31,476 bases of DNA, from positions 1-31,476 of the forward strand of contig JAAAJB010000427.1 in NCBI GenBank assembly GCA_016098155.1, written 5' to 3'. Both the position numbers and the translations under genes were made by a program. The DNA comes from Actinomortierella ambigua (lineage: Eukaryota > Mortierellomycota > Mortierellomycetes > Mortierellales > Mortierellaceae). Below the pieces are notes generated by a model. That model was not told the DNA's origin. It searched no databases and saw nothing but the letters and a program-made list of their open reading frames with translations. Below are positions 18,518 to 27,413 of the stretch, one piece after another; within the stretch, counting starts at the first letter, position 1; each line of letters starts with the position of its first letter.

Positions 18518-19415
18518 CACATGAACTGACAATGTGTTTGTCATTGTTCACTTTAGGCTTGGATGACACACAACACACGGGCCAGGACGTAGTGATTATA
18601 CCGGAGAGTCGTCCCAAATCGGCGATCAAGCCCCAAATGAAGAGACCTTTCCGCTTTCAAGGGCCACATAGCTAACAGCGCGATATTTTCAGGGCGTTAC
18701 ATTTACCAGCAAGCCGATAACGGCGAGGATGCGAGCCATACAGAAGGCTGAGAGTCATCCATGGCTGGTACACTTGCCGAGAACACACGAACTGAGAATA
18801 CGACGAGCCAAGGCGAGTATGGCGGCAGGACTAAAGAAGCGGATGGACGAGCACTCGGTCACGAGGGAGAGCGACTCATCGACGGCGAGAACGGTGGACG
18901 GTACCACGGGCTACTGCAGTGCCAGCCGTGTACAATGTCCACGCTCCGCGCCTGGTTCTACATAGGGATGCCAAGACAGGATCGCAATGCTCTCGGGTAC
19001 AGTACGACACCATGTGTCCCAGAGCAAAGCCGGGAGTCGTGTCGGTCTTTGCGTATGGGTCAGCAGGCCATGGAGTAGGGGCGCGGACTCGCGGGCACAT
19101 AAGGTGGGGAGGCAGCTGGATGCTGATAGATGCCACAATAAACTTTTTAGAAGCTCATTTATCATACTAGTCTACCTAAAAAAAAAAAAAAGGTTTAGCA
19201 GTGCATGGTTTTAGGCTAAAAGACAATACATTTTGCCACATGTGCCTGTGGAACATGTGGTGTTGGACTGCTTAACGTTGCCACTCATGCCTTCTCATTT
19301 GACACTTCCAACAGCAACCAGCACCTCTCGAGGTCGTTCATTCTCTCCACAAGTATGTCTCTCTTCATGCATCACTGCTCCTCATGCATTTCCCTCTTCA
19401 TTCATTTCTCTCCTC

Positions 19416-20912
19416 ATGGTTGATCTGCTCACGATTCCCAGGATTGTTGACTGCGTGGCTCGACGTCTTGACCACCCCACTCTAGCATGCTGCCTTCGAG
19501 TATCCAAGCGTTGGCACCTGGCATTTGTCCCGTACCTGTGGCATACCTTTGGTCTCCTTCCACCATGCACTCTTAGGTTTGGCATAGCGCGCCCCCCAGA
19601 AGGATTCTGGGGAGTTGATTTTCCTATCAAAGTATCAGAGTCGCATCTCCATCAAGACTCGTCCACGTCGACTCCTGTGCTGGCGCTCGCACGCGATGAA
19701 ATCTATCCAGAAGGCTACTTTGCCCTAGGCGTCGGAATCTTGGATAAAAGACAGTGGTCCATGTGGAGACGCCTCTTCACCCGGAATGCATTCTCGACAG
19801 ACGAAGCTATGGCCATGCAAGCCGTCGTGGCCAAATATGCCCCCTATATCCAGCGTCTAGCTGTACGGTCCCTGGATGCTTTCTACATCTTCCAGCCACT
19901 GTGCAGGAATCTCGAAGCATTCTACTTTCGACTCGATTCTTATGATCTGGAGAGCGTATTCGATAACGCGCAAATGGAGCAAAGGTTGATGGAAGCCAAG
20001 CCGTCGATTGTCAAGTTCATCCTGGACCAACCTTACCTCCGCTCGCTCCATCTTTCAAGAGTATTAATGCCGCCTGCCGAGCTCCGTGACTGGATCCTCG
20101 TGAAACGACCATTCTGGAGGCATGCAGATGTGGTGCTCTCCGAGACAGAGTACCCTCACATTACCTCGCTGCTTCCAGTCGTCCAGTCCTGTCGATTTAG
20201 GATACCAAGCTCCTCATGCCTGTGGACCCCCTTGGCCGAGCCACACCACCACATGAGGGAGCTGGACCTGCAAATCCTAGGGGACTCGCATTATGTTCTT
20301 CTGTGGTTTAACCGTGTGGCTCTCACGGGGATCGCAAAGTCATTCCCCAACCTAAGACGTCTGGTGATACGAGATGCACGTGGTCTTGTTCGACTGGATC
20401 TTATGATGGAGGGCTGCACGCGTCTGACCATTTACCGACTGCCATTGTCCGAGAATAACCACTACCAAAAACTTGCTGTGCGCCAGCTGGCGTCCATCTT
20501 GTCGATGCTGCCCAGGGTAGTCGCGTTGCACATTGATCGCTGGTTCGACGAAGACTTTGAGACGGTGGTGCTATTTTGTCCTCATCTGATGTATGCCTAC
20601 GCCTCGAGAAAGCTCGATCTAGAGGTAATAACCTCACGTCCCTCGACCACTACCACTACCACTACCACCGTCACCTTGCCATTCAACTTGCCGCCAGTGC
20701 CGCCACCCACCGTCCAGCTACTTTTGGCTCATTGCCCCGACTTGAGGCGCGTGGAGATGTTGGATTACGAGCTGCATCTTCGACATCTCGCCCGGGAGCG
20801 GTGGGTCTGTCATCATCTCCAATCCCTCGGATGCCACTTGACTGGTGTGTCTCCAGTGACGAAGCCTACAAAGATTAACTTTCCACACTCTAATGCTGCT
20901 ACGAGACCTTGA
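19416..20912 (+). CDS. F-box-like protein A, 498 aa
   Basis: Probably an SCF substrate adaptor. The frame is open from an earlier ATG at 19233. I choose 19416 because MVDLLTIPRIVDCVARRLD…VSKRWH…VPYLW aligns from its first Met with the paralog that starts at 26112. The F-box covers about residues 5-46. Both proteins continue with a RFGI..P segment, VAKYA.(Y/H)I(Q/R)RL.VRSLDAF, an RHxDV…LLP.V..(C/A)RF stretch and EPH.H.REL.L, followed by degenerate leucine-rich repeats. Near residue 410 an (ACT/ACC) microsatellite encodes eight Thr. Close to the end WVCHHLQSL resembles the PW.C..L motif of the minus-strand F-box genes, after which the protein ends early. It is the first gene of the plus-strand block that includes the three small paralogs. 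Confidence 0.82.
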   Translation: MVDLLTIPRIVDCVARRLDHPTLACCLRVSKRWHLAFVPYLWHTFGLLPPCTLRFGIARPPEGFWGVDFPIKVSESHLHQDSSTSTPVLALARDEIYPEGYFALGVGILDKRQWSMWRRLFTRNAFSTDEAMAMQAVVAKYAPYIQRLAVRSLDAFYIFQPLCRNLEAFYFRLDSYDLESVFDNAQMEQRLMEAKPSIVKFILDQPYLRSLHLSRVLMPPAELRDWILVKRPFWRHADVVLSETEYPHITSLLPVVQSCRFRIPSSSCLWTPLAEPHHHMRELDLQILGDSHYVLLWFNRVALTGIAKSFPNLRRLVIRDARGLVRLDLMMEGCTRLTIYRLPLSENNHYQKLAVRQLASILSMLPRVVALHIDRWFDEDFETVVLFCPHLMYAYASRKLDLEVITSRPSTTTTTTTTVTLPFNLPPVPPPTVQLLLAHCPDLRRVEMLDYELHLRHLARERWVCHHLQSLGCHLTGVSPVTKPTKINFPHSNAATRP

Positions 20913-21596
20913 TACATTTCCGCACACATTGCATGATCGATTCGGTTATGAAACGGAGCATCAATAGTGGATGTAAAAGGCTCCGTGTTGATATACCCCT
21001 GCCAGAGTAAACTCTTGTTTTCGATAGTCGTACCAAAGTACATATTAAAAAAATACTACACGAATGCACTTGGAATGGTCTCTCTATGCATACGGTCTTG
21101 TGGTGATATACCACTCTCAAACCTACGAGGATAGCCTCTTAGCATGGCTAACAAGACATATTGCTTGCCAACAAGGAAAATGGCTGAAATGGAAAATGGA
21201 GGGTTTTTACTGCGTGGTACGATCCAATAGGCTAGGGAAGGACACGCTACCCGCCCTTCTATCCTTGTAATACTGTATGTTACGCCCCCCTATCAATCCA
21301 ATAGGCTAGACCCTGTGAAGTGGAAAGGACCTGCGAACGGCATGCGCCCCTTACAATTGCTAGATTGCTCACAATTGCTAGATTGTGTTCCTCAATTCTG
21401 AAAGCACTATAGTACAGGATGTGTGGATTGCGAGGTGTGAAATCATGGCTAGAGCTTTTATGATATTTAAATGCCATGATTCATGCGGCAATATTTGGCT
21501 TGTCTCCACTTCAGCTCCCGCTAAATTTTTGTTTCCTTCTCCTCCATTGTCCATCTTCAAAACTCTTTTTGGTAGCAACTGAATCACACGCCAACA
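20913..21596. other. Interval before the small-protein trio, with short direct repeats
   Basis: No gene is seen. ATCCAATAGGCTAG occurs at 21222-21235 and 21296-21309. ACAATTGCTAGATTG occurs at 21353-21367 and 21371-21385. TATTTAAA near 21464 could be the core promoter of the first small paralog. Confidence 0.5.
21222..21385. repeat. Two families of short direct repeats
   Basis: A 14-bp direct repeat (starts 74 bp apart) is followed by a 15-bp direct repeat with an 18-bp period. They lie upstream of the first small paralog and may be insertion or excision scars or regulatory repeats. Neither copy is inside an ORF I accept. Confidence 0.6.
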
Positions 21597-22193
21597 ATGT
21601 ACACCACAGGTCATTTTTTCGGAGCACGTACGGAGGACCCACATGCCAACATCCGCAATATCTTTGCGGTACGAGCGAATCAGCGCGATGGTCTCGCCTC
21701 AATCCTCAATTACTGCCAAAAAAAGTCTGGTTTTACGGTTGGTAGCTCCATCTCAGAGCCGCTCCGCACCATCCTGACGGACGAGTTTGCGGGAATTGTC
21801 AACATCCGGCCGTCTACCTTGACGGACCTCAAGATGACGCTCCCACCAGATGATTTGCCCACCGCAGAGGACCTACAACCGTATTTTCAAATCAAAGACA
21901 ACCTGACGATCTACATCATTCTATTGCAGCTCTTGGGATACTCCCACAAATCAATCATCCAATTCGTTACTAAGCTCGATGGCGATCGCATGTCGCTCGA
22001 CATTGACGAGACTCATACCTTCAAAAGTTCGTCAACAACCGTCGTTACGGCCTATCGACACACCTGGATCGTCAACCGCGACGAGATGGCTCGACGGGCA
22101 GATTGGCTAGTCGAGAAACTGAGACTTAAAGAGAGCTTGGATGACTGGAACCGACGCATTACCAGCCCTGAATTTCAAGGAAGGGAGGCTTAA
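21597..22193 (+). CDS. Tandem small-protein family, copy 1 (198 aa)
   Basis: I do not recognise the family. There is no signal peptide and no clear membrane segment, so a cytosolic or nuclear protein is likely. Residues about 13-50 hold the conserved block A.IR.IF..RANQ.DGLASIL.Y.QKK.GFTVGS. A variable middle follows (acidic/Pro-rich, then a hydrophobic LTIYIILLQLLGYS stretch). Residues about 120-190 hold FVTKLD…LSLDIDE.HTF…W.V.RDEMARRADWLVEKL…WNRRITS. It aligns end to end with the two downstream genes. The start is the only ATG ahead of the conserved block; unlike copies 2 and 3 it has no AG abutting the ATG. A likely poly(A) signal AATAAA lies at 22218-22223. Intact single exon. Confidence 0.82.
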   Translation: MYTTGHFFGARTEDPHANIRNIFAVRANQRDGLASILNYCQKKSGFTVGSSISEPLRTILTDEFAGIVNIRPSTLTDLKMTLPPDDLPTAEDLQPYFQIKDNLTIYIILLQLLGYSHKSIIQFVTKLDGDRMSLDIDETHTFKSSSTTVVTAYRHTWIVNRDEMARRADWLVEKLRLKESLDDWNRRITSPEFQGREA

Positions 22194-23011
22194 TAAGACC
22201 GTCCTTCGTATCTGAATAATAAAAAAAAAAGGCATGATTATTTGCCCCGATGCTTCAATACTTGAGAACGTGGTTTGAATGGTACGCTACGGGAGGTGGA
22301 AGAGCGTGTGAATCGAGTGGCTCTGCAAAAAGTACACCATTCGCATGACAGGAGAAGGAAAGTTGGGCGTGATTTTTTTTGTTCGCCAATGCTCAGACTC
22401 CGACCATGCCTGTGCTTGCATGAGATGCATTGACTCTTCAACGTGAGCTAAGCACCCTACAACTGGTGCTACCATACCCATCCCAAAAGTGTTGCATATT
22501 CAGGGGCGTGAGAACATCGGTTGTGAGCTCATAGCCCAGTTACCTGTCGTTACCTACCCCCTCTCACGTTCTTCCCCTCCCCCCTCCTGTCCCTGCTGGA
22601 CAAAAGAGCTGACTCTGAAGCCTGAGCAATGAAATGTTGATTAATACTACAAAGCAGTTAAATTGCCTGAAAACACCCAAGATGATCAAAGCCATATTAC
22701 ATTGCTCCAAGATACTGGAGGTGAGAATCCAGCTTACCAACAACAACTTTGTGAGCATAAAGGTAGAAAAAGAATCTGCACAATGCGCCCCTGAGTCCAT
22801 GGTATAGATGTTTGGAGCCCATTGCATGATTGTGTTATCTAGTTCGAAAAGAAAAACGGCTCAGGAGCAACACTAGTCCGGGCGACAACAAGAGGCGCAA
22901 GGCTCTCTAGAGTACAGAAATGAGACATAGCATCCACATCTGCCGAAGCCTTTTGTTTCTTAGGCCAAGCATGGGCCATTAGTTCAACCGTTCAAACACA
23001 AATGCTCTTAA
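22194..23011. other. Spacer between small paralogs 1 and 2
   Basis: No gene is seen. It begins with the probable poly(A) signal of copy 1 (22218-22223, followed by an A run). Two minus-strand frames (22238-22481 and 22564-22827) have no motif. I find no obvious copy of the small family in reverse or in decayed form. Confidence 0.45.
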
Positions 23012-23019
23012 ATAAATAG
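23012..23019 (+). promoter_or_regulatory. ATAAATAG promoter box of small paralog 2
   Basis: ATAAATAG lies 106 bp upstream of the 5'UTR donor. The identical 8-mer is at 24184 (paralog 3) and, on the minus strand, at 29539-29546 (lysozyme). It fits a TATA-type core promoter element. Confidence 0.45.
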
Positions 23020-23117
23020 TTGAAGCGACCTTCCATCCTCCAAGACACACGAATTGTCATTCAAGTTTCATCTTCCACCCTTTTCTACATCACCAACTCT
23101 TGCTGAATCCTCAAATC

Positions 23118-23246
23118 GTAAGGCGTACTCGCCTATTCACCTCTATTTCATCTGACAAGCGAGGGGCCAGGTGTATCCCGACATGACTCATGCTCACTCT
23201 CAAAAATGGGGTATTATTTTCTTTTTTTTTTTTTTGGTAACCTCAG
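23118..23246 (+). other. Predicted 5'UTR intron of small paralog 2
   Basis: The donor is GTAAGG and a long T run precedes GGTAACCTCAG. The acceptor AG is directly followed by the start codon ATG at 23247. Splicing would remove upstream ATGs at 23182, 23188 and 23205. It is predicted from signals only. Confidence 0.6.
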
Positions 23247-23813
23247 ATGGTTGACTACAGAACGTACGGATCATACAACGGCCCTGCACCTGAGGACCCA
23301 AACGCCGAAATTCGCAAGCTCTTCACGGTGCCTGCAAACCAGCAGGATGGGCTGGCATCGATCCTTCAATATGTCCAGAAAAAAGTGGGATTCACTGTCG
23401 GCAGCACATCCACCAAGGCATTTCAACAAGTGATGAGGGACGAATTTTCTGACATCTTGCTGTACCAACCGGCCGGCTATGAGTCCACCGAGACCAAGAC
23501 GCCTATTCCCGCGGATCAGGCCGACCAGACCTCCGGTACCGACGGCAATGGCAGCGCAGCCGAGTTTCAAAACTCGTTGGTCAAGTCGATCATTGAATTC
23601 ATCAACAAGATGGATAGCCGCGACCTGACCCTCGACATCAAAGAGGAGCACACAATCCGTGTCAACGGTTTTGAGACGGTTGTCAAGGATAGGAATGCTT
23701 GGGAGGTGCATCGGTCTCGGATGGCTGAAAAGGCGGATTGGTTGGTTGACCATATTGGGCTGAAGGATAGCATGGATGAATGGTGCAAGCGAATTACCGG
23801 TAGAGCTCCGTAG
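23247..23813 (+). CDS. Tandem small-protein family, copy 2 (188 aa)
   Basis: Paralog of the genes before and after it; the product is unknown. The N-terminal block reads EDPNAEIRKLFTVPANQQDG, LASILQYVQKKVGFTVGS and then EFSDIL. The linker (about residues 75-110) is hydrophilic and rich in T, D, G and A, quite unlike the linkers of copies 1 and 3. The C-terminal block has IIEFINKMDSRDLTLDIKEEH, W.VHRSRMAEKADWLVDHI and W.KRITG. Over the 38-residue N-terminal block it matches copy 1 at 27 positions and copy 3 at 28. The C-terminal block is the more diverged one: N to C in WCKRIT and loss of the RDxMAR arginine. No signal peptide. The ATG follows the 5'UTR intron acceptor immediately. The frame is intact, so the copy is probably expressed. 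Confidence 0.82.
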   Translation: MVDYRTYGSYNGPAPEDPNAEIRKLFTVPANQQDGLASILQYVQKKVGFTVGSTSTKAFQQVMRDEFSDILLYQPAGYESTETKTPIPADQADQTSGTDGNGSAAEFQNSLVKSIIEFINKMDSRDLTLDIKEEHTIRVNGFETVVKDRNAWEVHRSRMAEKADWLVDHIGLKDSMDEWCKRITGRAP

Positions 23814-24183
23814 AGATAGCATGAAGCCTTCCCTCGCCCGCAAGCTCTCTAGTGCGCTCTTTTTCTCTCTCTCTCTCTTTCTCTCTCTGCACCCTGACTA
23901 GTTTGCATGAAGATGTGGATACATAAATGTAAATGTTACGATTTGGGTTGTCTACGTGAATCCAACGGTATGACCACCCCATGCGAGAAAATGGCTGCAG
24001 GAATTTTCCTAATTGCAAACCGTTCGAGCATGAACAAAGGAGGACACAAACATCTGCACCAAGTAGTTCGCAAAAGTACCACAGTCAGAGGTGCGTGAGA
24101 TGGTTTTTTTTCGGCAGGGGAAAAGAGGGGTGCCGATTTTAGGAGGCGGAAGCTAGCATTGCTTGGACATGAAATGAACCTTC
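23814..24183. other. Spacer between small paralogs 2 and 3
   Basis: No gene is seen. A pyrimidine microsatellite (CT)n/TTTCTC lies at about 23862-23888, just past copy 2. The promoter of copy 3 begins at the right edge. Confidence 0.45.
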
Positions 24184-24191
24184 ATAAATAG
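24184..24191 (+). promoter_or_regulatory. ATAAATAG promoter box of small paralog 3
   Basis: Same 8-mer as at 23012 for paralog 2, here 98 bp ahead of the leader intron donor at 24282. A CT-rich initiator-like stretch follows at about 24197-24212. Confidence 0.45.
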
Positions 24192-24281
24192 AGCACCCTC
24201 TCTCTCCCTTTGGCTACCCTACCAACACCACACCTTACATTTTTTGTTCCCACCCATCTGTCTCCCAATCCCTTGACCACT

Positions 24282-24393
24282 GTAAGCATATCTGGGTCGT
24301 GCCTTATGGCAAAATATGACGATTTGACATTACGTCCAAGCTGACAAAATATGGAATCTCATCCTACCTTCCTGTGTGCCCTTAAAAGTAAAG
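24282..24393 (+). other. Predicted 5'UTR intron of small paralog 3
   Basis: The donor is GTAAGC, a branch-like GCTGAC lies near 24340, and the acceptor AAAG is directly followed by ATG at 24394. Removing it deletes upstream ATGs near 24307, 24316 and 24351. The pyrimidine tract is weaker than in paralog 2. Confidence 0.5.
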
Positions 24394-25023
24394 ATGGCTA
24401 CCGTAGGCAAGTACACTGGACCACCGCCAGGCAATCCAAACGCCGATATCCGCATGATCTTCACGGAGCGAGCCAACCAACAAGACGGGCTTGCCACAAT
24501 CCTCAAATACTGCCAGGACAAGGTCGGATTCACCGTTGGCTCCACCAACACGATTCCCGTGCGCGCCCTCCTCCTGTGGGAGTTTTCCAATGTTCTCAAG
24601 CTGCAGATACAGGGCTATCAAGCAGGAGCGCCGGCAGGAGCATCGGCAGGCGTAGTGCAGTCGATCGAGAAAATCACGGCGGAGGGAGTCAGTATTGGCG
24701 ATGATCCCGAGGTTCAGACACTTTATGTTCCACCATATCCTCCAGCCTACCTAAAGTTCTTGAAGGAGCTTCAGGAGGGCGGCTGGAGTTACAAGTCCTT
24801 GATTGTGTTTGCGACCAAAGACGAAAGCAACCAGCTCTCTCTTGTCATTGACGAGAACCATGTCGTCCGCGTCGGTAGTCAACAAGGCGTCAACGCCTTC
24901 AACACCAGGTGGATCGTCGATCGGGATGCGATGGCCCGACAGGCCGATTGGCTGGTCGATAAGCTGAAAATCAAGGACAGCTTGGAGAACTGGAATCGGC
25001 GCATTACTAGCCCAGGCTATTGA
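24394..25023 (+). CDS. Tandem small-protein family, copy 3 (209 aa)
   Basis: The largest copy; function unknown. The frame is open further upstream to 24376, but the first ATG is at 24394. It aligns with the starts of copies 1 and 2 (short tail, then GPPPGNPNADIRMIF). The N-terminal block continues ERANQQDGLATILKYCQDKV, then GFTVGS. The middle has an Ala/Gly/Pro-rich stretch (QAGAPAGASAG) and a YVPPYPPAYLKF segment. The C-terminal block, SLVIDENHVVRV…WIVDRDAMARQADWLVDKL, WNRRITSP, is closest to copy 1. No signal peptide or membrane helix. Upstream are the ATAAATAG box and leader intron shared with copy 2. The stop is TGA. The three intact copies on one strand imply recent enough duplication and retained function. 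Confidence 0.82.
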   Translation: MATVGKYTGPPPGNPNADIRMIFTERANQQDGLATILKYCQDKVGFTVGSTNTIPVRALLLWEFSNVLKLQIQGYQAGAPAGASAGVVQSIEKITAEGVSIGDDPEVQTLYVPPYPPAYLKFLKELQEGGWSYKSLIVFATKDESNQLSLVIDENHVVRVGSQQGVNAFNTRWIVDRDAMARQADWLVDKLKIKDSLENWNRRITSPGY

Positions 25024-26111
25024 TGACCCTTTCTTTCTTTCTTGCTCCTCTTTCATAGTGTTTGGTGAAGAACCTGATGATTGTTGGAAGAAACCAGACT
25101 TTGGAGGTCTAGATAAAAGAGGTGTCGGATATCCACTGGAATGTGCATGGTATTTCAAGGCACCCACTAAAAAAAAATAGGCTGCCTTGGAACCTCGATG
25201 AAGGCTAGGTTGATTCGTGACATTAAGGCGGGAAGGTGCGGAAACGGACTTTGGAAATAAAGAATCGCGACATACATGTCATACTGGCAATGACCCCCTT
25301 GTCTCACACGTTGGTAACAGAGCCGGATAATCCCTCACTAAGGAGATTGCTCAGCTCCTCCCGTCTCCAGCCACTTGGATGGACGGGAATACCCCATCGA
25401 TGTTGTATGAACAACCAACCGTCAGTCGCACACACAACATGGTTTGACCTTCACCCACGTAAGGTTTCTGATTTTCTGGCAAGAATGAATGTTTGTATCG
25501 AAGTGATACCCGCTGATGACCAATATCCAGTGAGCGCCATAGTGGGCAGAGAGAGCCACCATGACACAGCCACGGGGCTCTGGAGGGAGGGGCGGGCTGA
25601 GCGCCGTGGCTTTGTTAAGGTTCAGAGATGTGTCACGCCATGCCCTCTCTATGAAAATAGGCGTGAGCGTCGTGGTATTTCGCACACGATTTTCGGGGCA
25701 TCATTGGTGTCGACAATCCCCCTCAACGCCTAGGTGCACTTCATGTTTTGTGGTCTGAGGCTCCTGGCGTCAGACGGGACACATTGGGAACACTTTGTCC
25801 ATGAGTACTTGCACAGCCAATTCTTACTGGGGCATCAGTAATAGAAGACCCTAACCAACCTCACTCTCAGTCCACATTGGGGCGCTCGCCCCTCCGCTTT
25901 ATCATGTCGAGGGACGGAATGGGGTGCTTGCAGCGACGGATACGACAAAAAAGTAACATAAAGTACCTGTCGCATGTAATGAATGGAGAATCACTGCTGT
26001 ACGCCTACCTCTCTCTCCCCTCTTTCCCCCGCTCCCTCCACTCCCTTTTTTTTTTCTCCATCTGCTTTCTCATTTCTTCATTCCACTCCCTTTAATTTTT
26101 GCATTGACGCC
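25024..26111. other. Interval between small paralog 3 and F-box B
   Basis: No supported gene. A 165-codon plus-strand frame (25236-25733) begins with GTG and has no motif; its first ATG is not in good context. The last 120 bases are strongly pyrimidine-rich (CTCTCTCCCC…TTTTTTTTTCTCC) ahead of the F-box ATG, as expected for a fungal leader. Confidence 0.45.
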
Positions 26112-27413
26112 ATGAGAGACATCACCGTGGTGCCCGAGTTCCTCACCTTATTGTCACGCCATCTAGACACCGCGTCGCTGGGAAACTGCGTCTGCGTCTC
26201 CAAGAGTTGGCACGCCATCCTTGTGCCTCGTCTGTGGTATGACTTTGGAACACCAGGGCGTCCGACACGGTTTGGGATTGGGCAAAAACCCTATACAGCC
26301 GCCAGTGTCACCTTCCCTCTCCAAGTTCTAGATCCTCAGTCCACAACCCCATCGAGCCTTTGCCCGCCACAGACAATCTCAGCCCTGTCCATCGCATGCG
26401 AGAGCCACTACCCAAACCTCTCAACCACATACCTTTGCAATGACCATCGACGCCGACGGTCGTCGCCCTGGGACGCTCTCCTCTCAGGCCTACCCATCCC
26501 AGACAATGCTGCACGAGCCTTACGGCCCATGGTCGCAAAGTACGCACGCCACATCCGACGGCTGACCGTCCGTAGCCTGGATGCCTTCCGTCTCTTTGAG
26601 GCCCACTGCACTGAACTGACGGCGTTCCACTGCCGGTTCGAGCCCCGTCGTGTCGGTGGTCGATGGGTCTACTGGCACTCGACACTGGCCGTCAGTGAGA
26701 TGCAGCAGGCACACAGGGACGTGCACGCGTTTGCCGTCCGCCAAACAAAACTCGACTCGATCAACTATACCAGTGGTCTCATGGACCCGGCCGTGGTCCG
26801 GGCTTGGCTCGTGGCCTCCTCGAGTGGGAGCCGCTGGCGACATTTGGACGTTTACCTGGACGAAGACGACTACCGCGACATTGTCCAGCTCCTGCCCAAC
26901 GTCCACTCGGCTCGCTTCGCCATGGCCGATCTCACCGTGCTCTATGACCTGCTCCCAGAGCCCCACTTGCACTTGCGCGAACTCCAGCTTTGGGCGCCCA
27001 GGCTGGACCATCAAGCACTCGTAGGTATCTTGACCTCGTTCCCACGGTTGCAACGGCTGGTTGTCCGTTGTGATATTGAGGCTCAGCCGCCCTTGATCGA
27101 TCTGACCATCGATCATGGCTCGATGCTCTATGTGGGGCCAGATGGCTGTCCGCCAGGAGATATTGGACGCTTGCTCGCCGCCGTCGCGCCACCGTTGCTT
27201 ATCCTCGATTACGCTGACAGGGACTTTCGGGCGACGTTGGAAGCGGTGGCGGAACATTGCCAGGAACTCTTGTATTTTGAATGCTCGGCTGGATCGAGAA
27301 CAGGACCATATGTCCCCCTCCACGGATCAACAAGGTTGGGCGCCAGCCGAAGGTCGAATGCTTTGATGGGCGGTGGGGCTGGCCTTCACCAGCCCGAGTT
27401 GATCCGGGCGTAA
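26112..27413 (+). CDS. F-box-like protein B, 433 aa
   Basis: Paralog of the gene at 19416 and likely an SCF substrate adaptor. The frame is open from ATG 25983, but the pyrimidine-rich leader translates to low-complexity residues. MRDITVVPEFLTLLSRHLDT aligns with paralog A from its Met, so 26112 is chosen. The F-box is at about residues 6-46 (…SLGNCVCVSKSWHAILVPRLW). It then shares RFGIGQKP, MVAKYARHIRRLTVRSLDAF, a WRHLDVYLDEDDY…LLPNVHSARF stretch and EPHLHLRELQL. It ends about 60 residues earlier than paralog A, after a leucine-rich EAVAEHCQELLYFE segment, with a Gly/Arg-rich unrelated tail. A likely AATAAA lies at 27540-27545. It closes the plus-strand block on the right. Confidence 0.82.
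   Translation: MRDITVVPEFLTLLSRHLDTASLGNCVCVSKSWHAILVPRLWYDFGTPGRPTRFGIGQKPYTAASVTFPLQVLDPQSTTPSSLCPPQTISALSIACESHYPNLSTTYLCNDHRRRRSSPWDALLSGLPIPDNAARALRPMVAKYARHIRRLTVRSLDAFRLFEAHCTELTAFHCRFEPRRVGGRWVYWHSTLAVSEMQQAHRDVHAFAVRQTKLDSINYTSGLMDPAVVRAWLVASSSGSRWRHLDVYLDEDDYRDIVQLLPNVHSARFAMADLTVLYDLLPEPHLHLRELQLWAPRLDHQALVGILTSFPRLQRLVVRCDIEAQPPLIDLTIDHGSMLYVGPDGCPPGDIGRLLAAVAPPLLILDYADRDFRATLEAVAEHCQELLYFECSAGSRTGPYVPLHGSTRLGASRRSNALMGGGAGLHQPELIRA

Larger units (their letters stand above)
16621..19415. other. Repeat-rich interval without a recognised gene
   Basis: No gene is supported across this 2.8 kb. Short frames occur on both strands. Examples are a hydrophobic 70-codon frame at 17645-17857 and GC-richer overlapping frames at about 18719-19170. 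None has a domain. Notable contents are listed separately: a T22 run, a 23-bp tandem repeat and an A25-(GA)n run. A further A14 run lies near 19179-19192. The 18720-19100 part differs in composition and could be a decayed insertion. Confidence 0.4.

Noticed and set aside
18719..19170. Overlapping frames in a GC-richer patch
   Set aside because: Frames on both strands are open but none carries a motif, and no promoter or splice pattern favours one of them. The composition difference is noted but not enough for a gene or element call.
19233..19415. N-terminal extension of F-box A from the upstream ATG
   Set aside because: The extra 61 residues are S/T/P-rich with no counterpart in paralog B, while both paralogs align from the Met at 19416 and 26112 respectively.
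25236..25733. 165-codon plus-strand open frame between small paralog 3 and F-box B
   Set aside because: It begins at GTG and not ATG, has no recognisable motif and no similarity by eye to either neighbouring family.
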